A stretch of DNA of 64,000 bases from Caprella mutica (lineage: Eukaryota; Arthropoda; Malacostraca; Amphipoda; Caprellidae). The first letter of the stretch is position 1. Each line of letters starts with the position of its first letter. Shown here one piece after another: positions 47,101-59,100 of the stretch. The position numbers were made by a program, and so were the translations under genes. Location: contig CANNZV010001433.1 of NCBI GenBank assembly GCA_947561585.1, positions 1 through 64,000 on the forward strand, given 5' to 3'. The notes under the pieces are model-generated. The model was not told the DNA's origin. It did not search any database and saw nothing but the letters and a program-made list of their open reading frames with translations.

Positions 47101-50100
47101 TATAGTGAACCGTTCTGATTAGTAAATCATGAGTAATGAAGTACCTTATAGAATTTTTTAAAGATCACATATCTTGTGTTAATACCTTCACAAAATTGAG
47201 GAAAGTTATGTTATGATCATCCTATTTATTTGTAATCATAATCTTGTTATTCGCATAACTCAAAAAAAATTCTACGGAGTTGCCTGAAATCAACCTGAGC
47301 GATCGCGTTGAAGGTCAAGGTCACAAAATAGTCAAAATCGATTGAAGCGGTGGCGAAGGTATGCGCTGTAGTTCATTATGGAAGAGCTTCATCGTACTTA
47401 AGTTACGAATTATCGGTCAGTTTCACATCTTCGGTCATATAAGAAAAAAATATTTATTAATTATTTAATTGGTATCCATGATACCTGCAGGTATCATGAA
47501 TGACCAAATATAATTATATAATAATTATTATATATTCTTTTCTATATGACCAAAAGTACGAAACCGACCGATAATTCGTAATTTACCTTTCATATACAAT
47601 CAGTTTACGCAGAGTGTACCTGTCTGGCAACTAATAACAATAACATTTTTTCCTCACCGCTGTAACAGTGTAATGGAAACCTTAGAAGAGATATCTGATG
47701 TCTCCTAATTACTCTCTTTGCTACAGTAGAAATTATATACAGCTCTATAATGGGGAGACTGGTGGGAGAACTGTAAAGGCAAATAGCGTATAGCAATGTG
47801 AGTAATTATTTATTACTAGAATGGGAACTCGTAGAGCGCATACCTTCATCACAACTAAAGAAAACTTTTTAGCTATAAATGACTTTAAGCTTTGACCCAA
47901 TCGTTCCCGAAACTAAATTTCAAGCAATTTGGTTGAATACTTTTGAGTTATGCGAATAGCAAGATTGAAAATAAATAAGTAAATAAATTTATAAGTATTC
48001 CGACCGATACGCAATACCGTACATTAGTTACTTATAATATAAATAAACTGACAGTTTGGTAGAACGTGTCACAGTGGGTGTTAGAACGTGTCACAGTGGG
48101 TGTTAGAACGTGTCACAGTGTGTGTTAGAACGTGTCACAGTGGGTGTTAGAACGTGTCACAGTGGGTGTTAGAACGTGTCACAGTGTGTGTTAGAACGTG
48201 TCACAGTGAGTGTTAGAACTTTTCACAGTGGGTGTTAGAACGTGTCACAGTGAGTGTTAGAACGTGTCACAGGGAGTGTTAGAACGTGTCACAATGGGTG
48301 GTAGAACGTGTCACAGTGAGTGTTAGAACGTGTCACAGTGAGTGTTAGAACGTGTCACAGTGAGTGTTAGAACGTGTCACAGTGAGTGTTAGAACGTGTC
48401 ACAGTGGGTGTTAGAACGTGTCACAGTGAGTGTTAGAACGTGTCACAGTGGGTGTTAGAACGTGTCACAGTGAGTGTTAGAACGTGTCACAGTGAGTGTT
48501 AGAACGTGTCACAGTGAGTGTTAGAACGTGTCACAGTGAGTGTTAGAACGTGTCACAGTGAGTGTTAGAACGTGTCACAGTGAGTGTTAGAACGTGTCAC
48601 AGTGGGTGTTAGAACGTGTCACAGTGAGTGTTAGAACGTGTCACATTGGGTGTTAGAACGTGTCACAGTGAGTGTTAGAACGTGTCACAGTGAGTGTTAG
48701 AACGTGTCACAGTGAGTGTTAGAACGTGTCACAGTGAGTGTTAGAACGTGTCACAGTGAGTGTTAGAACGTGTCACAGTGAGTGTTAGAACGTGTCACAG
48801 TGTTTACTTTAACTGTTTAAACTATTGTGGTACGTTCTATCAAACTGATACTAGGGTAAGTTTCGAGTTATCGGACAGTTCTTCATTTTCGATAAAATAG
48901 TGAAATTTGATATAAAGTGAACTGTTAATTTTATTTTCTTTCACCTTTACTCGATAAACTAAATGTATAAGAAAGTTATATAAGAATTATAATTTAATTT
49001 AATTTTACAGGAATCATGGATATCCGTAATCCAATTAAAAAAGGAGTTAAATAGTTATTAATACATACTTTTTTATTATATGATCGAAAAATTGAAACAG
49101 TTCTATAACTCGGAACTTGCCCTACAAAACAAATAGGAAGTTGCGTAAATATAGGAACAGCGGAATTTACGCTACATCAAACAAGATGTAGCGTCAAACA
49201 AGTGAACAAGTGGCCGCTTTTGTAGTATACAAGCAATACTATCAATCAAGTAAACTAAAGAAGATAGAACGTAATGATAGAACGTACCCATGAGAGTGAG
49301 TAGGGCTGATGACGTCACATAAGCTATCAGAATGATGACCAGGGATAGAACGATGGCACGAGGGATGCTCTTTACGGGGTTGATGGCCTCTTCTCCTGTT
49401 GTGGCTATGATGTCGAAACCGATAAACCCGTAGAAACAGGTTGCAGCTCCCGTTAGAACCTGAGGAAGATAGAACGGATGTGAGAGAACGGGTAGAAATA
49501 GGTAGCAGCAATAAGAGTGTTTGCTAGGGTAGCAATAAGAGTGTTTGCTAGGGTAGCAATAAGAGTGTTTGCTAGGGTAGCAATAAGAGTGTTTGCTAGG
49601 GTAGCAATAAGAGTGTTTGCTAGGTTAGCAATAAAAGTGTTTGCTAGGGTAGCAATAAGAGTGTTTGCTAGGGTAGCAATAAGAGTGTTCGCTAGGGTAG
49701 CAGTAAGAGTGTTTGCTAGGGTAGCAATAAGAGTGTATGCTAGGGTAGCAATAAGAGTGTTTGCTAGGGTAGCAATAAGAGTGTTTGCTAGGGTAGCAAT
49801 AAGAGTGTTTGCTAGGGTAGCAATAAGAGTGTTTGCTAGGGTAGCAATAAGAGTGTTTGCTAGGGTAGCAATAAGAGTGTTTGCTAGGGTAGCAATAAGA
49901 GTGTTTGCTAGGGTAGCAATAAGAGTGTTTGCTAGTGTAGCAATAAGAGTGTTTGCTAGGGTAGCAATAAGAGTGTTTGCTAGGGTAGCAATAAGAGTGT
50001 TTGCTAGGGTAGCAATAAGAGTGTTTGCTAGGGTAGCAATAAGAGTGTTTGCTAGGGTAGCAGTAAGAGTGTTTGCTAGGGTAGCTCTGTTCTGTCTTGT

Positions 50101-53100
50101 GATTAAGAGTCACTGAGACATCAGACAGATTGGCCTGGAGGCTCGTAAAGAGGAAATGACTAGACAGAGTGATTGGTAGTCTGGTGGTGTGACTGGTAGA
50201 CTCGTGGAGTGATTGGTAGACTGGTGGAGTGAGTGGTAGACTGGTGGATTGATTGGTAGACTGGTGATGTGATTGGTAGACTGATGATGTGATTGGTAGA
50301 CTGGTGGTGTGATTAGTAGTCTGGTGGTGTGATTGGTAGTCTAGTGGTATAATTGGTAGACTGGTAATGTGATTGGTACTCTGGTGGTATGATTGGTAGA
50401 CTGGCGGTGTGATTGGTAGACTGGTGGTAAATTGGTTGTTGGCAGACAATAATGAATAATTGTTAATTCATCACACATTATAAAGTCTTACACACTCAGT
50501 TGTTTCACCTTCATCCTGTTCGTTGTTGTTTCCAAGAGATGAAATGTGCTTTAGTGCGATGCACTTCAGTGTCTCTAATTATCCTTTGTTAAATGATTGA
50601 GAGTAATTTTCAACAGACTTATTCTGAGTGCATCACACTGCAATGCTGAGACACTAAAGTGCATCACATTGCAATGCTGAGACACTAAAGTGCATCACAC
50701 TGCAATGCTGAGACACTAAAGTACATCACGATAAAATGCTATCTGTCTGTCCAAAGTCTTTAATTATCATAAAAGAATAACTAATAATAATATTGATATT
50801 TTAAAATCACAGTTTTGACTTTTGGAAGTAAAAAATAATTCAGTTAGTTCAATATATATGTATTAATAATACGTAAATAAATAATGATTATTTATTTCTT
50901 CTTACATGATCAAAAAATACAAAATTCAAATTATCTTTCAATCTATAAACTCACCCCCGACACCCCATTGGGCATGAATCCATCGTACTCCACCCAGTTG
51001 TCAGTGTTTATGTAGAACATACCGGCACCCATGGTGAACATCCACACGCAGAAATTAACGGCATTGAGGGTGTTGTTGAACGCGACGCTTTTCTTCACTC
51101 CTACGATGAGGACAACACCTGTGATGATCGTCAGGATGAACGCAACGATGTCTGGGGGACGACCTGCGAAAACGACGATAGGAATGATATCCTAAATTGA
51201 AACTTGAGGTCCGATTGAGCAGGTTCAATGTTATTGTTAATAACTGGTAGTAAGCTAGTATTCCGACACTTGCAGTCCTCAGAAAGTAGGTATTGATATT
51301 GGTCATGAATAACTCCTTAAGAAAATTCCTATTGACCTATCATGACCAATATTATTCCCCACTTTCCGAGTACTGTAGGCAATTGACTGCCCAAAGAGTA
51401 TTGCAAACCCTAGCTATAAAATTAATGAAATAACATTGTTAACTAATTTATTGTATAAATGTTCATTAAATAGTTGATAGTTACCCCAAATGGTGCCGAA
51501 GGTTGCCGTCATTGTGCTGTTGATGGTTCCCCCTAACATTGCGTCCAGACAGGCACTGAGTGCGCATGCGCAAGCTGCTGTACCAATCAGCTCCTCCAGT
51601 ATCATGTTCCAGCCTAAGAAAGAATGGAGTTATTTTTGATAAATCTTTGATACATTTTAAATTCACTAATGGTTAATAATATAGTAATGATTAAAAATTT
51701 ATTAATGATAAATAATTTATTAATTATTAAAAAAGTATTAATGATTAATAATTTATTAATGATTATTAAATTTATTAATGAATATCAAATATTTTGTTAC
51801 AGAATTAGTAAGACAACTTTAAGATCCCATTTAACCGGCATAACCTTAGTTAAAGGAAATTCATTGGAGCATATCTAATGTTAAAGAAATATATCTATAT
51901 ATTATATAACCATGAAGTACTTTATATTTAGAAGTGTCGAAGTGAAAGACTTAGTTTAAATAAATGAGAGATCATTAAATATATATTAAAAAGGCATTTA
52001 GTTAATCTCTTTAGAAATAGGAAAATAGTCTCTCAGATTTACATGCGATCCAATTAGGCCATAAATATTATTGTGAAGACCTTTCCTACAGTGAGAATAA
52101 AATACTAGTCAAATTGACTCAAAATTTGAGTTTCAGTTTGTCACAAAACCGGCTCAAAAATGTGAGTCAATTTACCTCATCCTATCATTTCACTCAAAAA
52201 CAAGAGTCATATTGACTCCTAATTCATATTCAGCTTGACTCAGGTAGAGCCTACCAAGAAAAAGACTCCAATGTGGAGTTTTGACAGCCTTGACTCAAAC
52301 GATGAGTCAGGCTGACTCGCAATTTTTTCTCATTGTAGGTAGGCCTATGAATTGTAACTGAATATAAACCTCAGGTACATAAAGTGTTGATTCCAATCCC
52401 TAAGTTGTTAATTGAGGGAAGGTATGGCTTCTGAGTTAGTGTCCCATGTGTGTGTAACCAATGCTATAGTTAATATAATATATATTGTCTAATTGTAACC
52501 ATTACCCAATTATATCATAGGGGGTTGATTAGAGAATGAAGAATATAGATGAAGACTATCTGGTAAAAGTAAGTCATCTAAAACTGAACACCCAGATACA
52601 ACATATAGCATTGAATATTACATTTATTACTAACTATAATAATGTTTATTAATGTTTATTTAATATATCAAAATTTATTTATGAATTATTAAAGAATATC
52701 ATATTTATTAAAAGATAACCGATAGAATTAAAAGGTAACTAATAACATATAAAGATAACCGATAACAATAAAAGATAACCGATAACACTAAAAGATAACC
52801 GATGACACTAAAAGATAACCGATAACACTAAAAGATAACCGATAACACTAAAAGATAACCGATAACAATAAAAGATAACCGATAACACTAAAAGATAACC
52901 GATAACACTAAAAGATAACCGATAACACTAAAAGATAACCGATAACACTAAAAGATAACCGATAACACTAAAAGATAACCGATAACACTAAAAGTTAACC
53001 GATGACAATAAAAGATAACCGATAACAATAAAAGATAACCGATAACACTAAAAGATAACCGATAACACTAAAAGATAACCGATAACACTAAAAGATAACC

Positions 53101-56100
53101 GATAACACTAAAAGATAACCGATAACAATAAAAGATAACCGATAACACTAAAAGTTAACCGATAACAATAAAAGATAACCGATAACACTAAAAGATAACC
53201 GATAACACTAAAAGATAACCGATAACACTAAAAGATAACCGATAACAATAAAAGATAACCGATAACACTAAAAGATAACCGATGACACTAAAAGATAACC
53301 GATAACACTAAAAGATAACCGATAACACTAAAAGATAACCGATAACACTAAAAGATAACCGATAACACTAAAAGATAACCGATAACAATAAAAGATAACC
53401 GATAACACTAAAAGATAACCGATAACAATAAAAGATAACCGATAACACTAAAAGATAACCGATAACACTAAAAGATAACCGATAACACTAAAAGATAACC
53501 GATAACACTAAAAGATAACCGATAACAATAAAAGATAACCGATAACACTAAAAGATAACCGATAACAATAAAAGATAACCGATAACACTAAAAGATAACC
53601 GATAACACTAAAAGATAACCGATAACAATAAAAGATAACCGATAACACTAAAAGATAACCGATGACACTAAAAGATAACCGATAACACTAAAAGATAACC
53701 GATGACACTAAAAGATAACCGATAACACTAAAAGATAACCGATAACACTAAAAGATAACCGATAACAATAAAAGATAACCGATAACACTAAAAGATAACC
53801 GATAACAATAAAAGATAACCGATAACACTAAAAGATAACCGATAACAATAAAAGATAACCGATAACAATAAAAGATAACCGATAACACTAAAAGATAACC
53901 GATGACACTAAAAGATAACCGATAACACTAAAAGATAACCGATAACACTAAAAGATAACCGATAACACTAAAAGATAACCGATAACACTAAAAGATAACC
54001 GATAACAATAAAAGATAACCGATAACACTAAAAGATAACCGATAACAATAAAAGATAACCGATAACACTAAAAGATAACCGATAACAATAAAAGATAACC
54101 GATAACAATAAAAGATAACCGATAACACTAAAAGATAACCGATAACACTAAAAGATAACCGATAACAATAAAAGATAACCGATAACACTAAAAGATAACC
54201 GATAACATTAAATAATAACGTTCCGCTTTCTGCGAAGATAATTACTAAAAACCAAAGGCTTCTTTTATCTCGATAAATCAAACTTTATAATGTAACCAAA
54301 GTGTTTTAGTTCTGCTACGCATTAACTTCCTACACATTTTTTATCTTCTACCATTTAGATTTTTTCAGAACATTCTTCTAAAAAGCCTAATTTGCTTATT
54401 ATGCTAATAACATGTTTGCCTACAGGTCTCTGAAAAGAGTCATTCTGAAGAATCTTCTACAGTGCTTAACCCTTTTACGACAGAACTACGACAGAACTAC
54501 GACAGAACTAACTTCTTCATTGAAATGAATTATTTTAGCGACACAGAGATTATAAAATGATGTAAAGGTTACAGAACAGTTTTTAAGTTCTTTATAAAAA
54601 ATGTCATGAACAGAAACGTAGTCTTTCTCTGTAAGAAGATACAAATAATATTCCACTAGGGATGAACTGTTACGGTGAAGAACATTCATACAATATCTAT
54701 TTGCAGTCCATATGATTCGTTTAATGTTTAACAGTTATTATTTTTTTTGTTCTCTTTCTACACTCCATCCTTCATCGTGTAGATTAATAATGTTCAAGTC
54801 ACTCCAATTAATGAGCCTAAAAATGTTAACCACTGCTTTAACTCCTAAGGACCTAATTAAACTAATTGAACCTAATTATTGTGACTTCTTTTTAATGAAC
54901 TTAGAGAAATAATTATAGTTGTCAATTTGCTAATTAAAAACATGTCGGAAATATGTCCAGTGCCTAGATTTAAGTCTTTCGAATTACTGTGTTAATATAT
55001 AATTTAAATTAAATTCAAACTTTATATTTCACAATAGTATATTGTTTTCCTAAATCTTTTGTTTAAAAAGACAATATTTTCCATTATATACAAAGTTTTT
55101 AATTTTTATTCTTAAAGCTCCGCAAACTATAATTGAAAAGTGGTATATATAAAAAAAATTGTTTGTAGTAAACTTATTATTTTCCAAAAAATATCAAAAG
55201 TAACATTCCCCCCACTCATTCCCCCCACTCATTCCCCCACTCATTCACCCACTCATTCCCCCACTCATTCCCCCCACTCATTCCCCCCACTCATTCCCCC
55301 ACTCATTCCCCCACTCATTCCCCCACTCATTCCCCCCACTCACCTATAATAAAGGCCATGAACTCCCCCACTGTGACGTAACTGTACATGTAAGCTCCCC
55401 CGGTGGTGTTAGGGACCCTCACCCCAAACTCTGCGTAACAGACTCCTGAAAATGGGGGGGGGGGGATTATTGAAAAGGGGGGTTTGCGGATCAAGTAAAT
55501 CTAGTTGGCGAAAATTTAACATTTCAATCATTACAAGGTAATTCTTAGAATAAAAATAAAAAAACAATTCCATTACTTTTATGCATATTTATTTGAACGT
55601 TGCATTAATAATAAATATTTCAGTCAAAATTAATAATTATATGTTAATATACATTAAACTTAAACAAACATCAATAGTTTGAAATAAATCATTTGTTAAA
55701 TTGTTAAAAAAAGAACGTGTTTAATAATTTAACTACTTCTACCTCACTTTTAAAAAATCAATTCGTAAGCTAACTGATTTACTTGAGACTCAGAAAATAT
55801 CAAGAACATGTTTCTTTTTGAAGTTTCGTGTTGGGTAAGTTCCAAGTTATTGGACGGTGTCACATATTGGATCATAAAATAAGAACACTATATATTGATT
55901 CAAATATAGCATGGTTAATTGGTATCCATGTCCCTACAGGTATCATGGATACCAATTAAAATGACGAGTTTAAGCAGAAATCTTATACAATAATTGTTTT
56001 GTAATATTATCTAAAGTTTGAAACCGTCCAATAACTCAGCATTTACCCTAAAATACTTGGTAAGAAACAAGTCTCAGAAATAAGTCTGGCAAGCAGTCTA

Positions 56101-59100
56101 AGAAGTAAGTCTCAGAAATAAGTCTGACGAGCAGTCTATTGATTTTAAGAAGCACAGTCTAAGACTGTGGCAGACAATATATTGTTTACAGTGCTCTGAT
56201 GCGAAGTTTGTTTATACTTTTGGCACTGATATGACCAAACATTTGTGATGATGCTTGAAGTTTGCAGAACTTAGTCAGGACAAATTAGTTTGTGAAGTAC
56301 GAGATGGTTGTATTAGTAAATTAGGAATAACAGAAGAAATGAATATATAATACTGAATAATACTTGTCCATGGGTAAGGAACTGACTGTGTAAGTCTCTT
56401 ATCCATGAGTAAGCAGACTGACTGTGTAAGTCTCTTATCCATGGGTAAGCAGACTGACTGTGTAGGTCTCTTATTCATGGGTAATCAGACTGACTGTTTA
56501 GGTCTCTTCTCCATGGGTAAGCAGACTGACTGTGTAGGTCTCTTCTCCATGGGTAAGCAGACTGACTGTGTAGGTCTCTTATCCATGGGTAAGCAGACTG
56601 ACTGTTTAGGTCTCTTATCCATGGGTAATCAGACTGACTGTGTAGGTCTCTTCTCCATGGGTAAGCAGACTGACTGTGTAGGTCTCTTATCCATGGGTAA
56701 GCAGACTGACTGTGTAGGTCTCTTATCCATGGGTAAGCAGACTGACTGTGTAGGTCTCTTATCCATGGGTAAGCAGACTGACTGTGTAGGTCTCTTATCC
56801 ATGGGTAAGCAGACTGACTGTGTAAGTCTCTTATCCATGGGTAAGCAGACTGACTGTGTAAGTCTCTTATCCATGGGTAAGCAAACTGACTGTGTAGGTC
56901 TCTTATTCATGGGTAATCAGACTGACTGTGTAGGTCTCTTATCCATGGGTAAGCAGACTGACTGTGTAGGTCTCTTATCCATGGGTAAGCAGACTGACTG
57001 TGTAGGTCTCTTATCCATGGGTAAGCAGACTGACTGTGTAGGTCTCTTATCCATGGGTAAGCAGACTGTATGTCTAGTATTTGAATCGTACTTTCTCGGT
57101 CCACTTTCCTCACTGTTTACATGTTTATATTTATCCTTTGTAAAAACGTTTGTGACGAAATCCTAACAATTAGACGTTCCAAATTTCACTTTGGTTATTG
57201 TTTCGAGTCTGTCATCGGAGCCAATATTAGTTAGTATTGAAAGCAATCTGTTTCGGGAATCTCGACAGGCAATTTTGGAACGGTTTCCCTTTAATGGAAA
57301 TTGAAGCCGAAATCTGGAATAGCGACTGATACGTTGGTAAATTTTCTTGATGTTCTATTTATGTCTGTATTGGCATTCCAAGAATTAATATTGACATTGG
57401 AAGGAAAATAGATTCCAAAGAATGTTGTTATGAAGGATTTTTTAGAAGAGGATGATTTAAGGAATATTTTGATTGAACATGGATTATAATAATAATGATA
57501 TTGAAGGGGAAATTCTTATTGAATTTATTTAGAGTTGATGGTTTTAGAATTATTTATATTTCGGAATTAGAATTTGTTTGTACAAGTAATCGGTTTCTAA
57601 ATATGACTACAGGATTTAAATTCAAAATTTTCAATCAGGAATTTTTGAAAGGTTTGATTGGTTCATAACTGATGTCAAGTAGAGCAAGAAAAAAAGCGAC
57701 AATATTCGAAATTAAAGTCATATCAAATTAACATAAGATCTGAGTTATCGGACGGTTTCACAATTTCGATCACGTGGATTAAAAAAAGTATACAGGGTGT
57801 TTCATTTCAGTATGACAACATTTGACAGCTTTGAAAAAAACATAAAATAAAAACTTTTTCATGAATATAAAAGTGTCCAAAAAAAGTTTCGTTGATACCC
57901 TGATTCTAGGGTAATTATTTTGACACGCATGGGGAATTTCACATAAAACAAAAACTGTTTCAAAAAACCTAATTTATCACAACTGCTTAAATTAGTTCTC
58001 AAGATAGTGACTTTTAAGGTTTTAGATATTCACATGTACTAACGTTCTTAACATATGGTTATTAGTGGAGAAAATAAACATTATAGATCTTAAGTACCTA
58101 ATATATAATGATATTAAATGTATTTACAATAATAATTGTTTGAAGTGTCTGCCTTCAGCCCAAATGCAGATCTGACACCTCATCTGAAGAGACTCCTACA
58201 AGCGAAAAATTAACTAATCTTGAAAACTAAGCAGTTTTGATAATTTAGGTTTCCTTGAAACACTGTTTGTATTATTTAACATTCCCTATGTGAGTCAAAA
58301 TAATTACCCTAGAACTAGGGTATCATTATCTCGATAACGAAGCATTTAAAAAAAAATTATTTATAAAAAAGATTTTATTTTTGTTTGTTTTTTATGTACA
58401 AGCTGCTAAATTAACATTTTTACTCGTTATTTTAATTGGTATCCATGATACCTGCATGTATCATGGATACCAATTGAAATAACCAGTTAAAATGATGAAA
58501 AAAATTACGTTCAAATAAAAAAGAAAGAAAAAGAGTGGATATCTGTTCGATAACTCGGAACCTACCCTACCCAGTGATTGGCATTTATTTTACGAATGAC
58601 CGTCCCAAAGCCACTTGTAGCAGAGATTCGAACTAATTGACTGCATTGGCCACTTCCAAAGATGAAATCTCTTGCATCGGAAGTACCAACTGTTAACTGT
58701 AACTGTCAATGTAAAGTGCTCGAAGACAATTGCTCAAATGAACAATTGTTCGAACGAACAGCTGCTCGAAACTCTTCGGGTATACGTAACTGTACGGGAA
58801 TACGTAATTGTTCGGAAATACGCAACTGTACGGGAATACGTAACTGTTCGGAAATACGCAACTTCACGGGAATACGTAACTGTATGGGAATACGTAACTG
58901 TACGTTAATATGTAACTGTACAAGAATGCGTAACTTCATATTATACATATCTAGGCTCATTTAGAAATAGTCAGTTTGTATCTTCTTTCAACTGACATTA
59001 AATACAAACCTCTCCTACACAACTCTTATTAGGTATCTACCTCACAAAATGCTACCTAATTTCAAAGGAATATTCCAACTTTGTAGAGTCATTTCTGGTA

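Noticed and set aside
48058..48800. CRISPR-like regular array
   Set aside because: Units follow each other directly with no unique spacers; it is a minisatellite in an intron of an animal gene. The same holds for the arrays at 52735, 56345 and 62180.
51055..51306. Minus-strand open frame over transporter exon 5
   Set aside because: Wrong frame; the exon frame gives the conserved transporter sequence and joins in phase to its neighbours.
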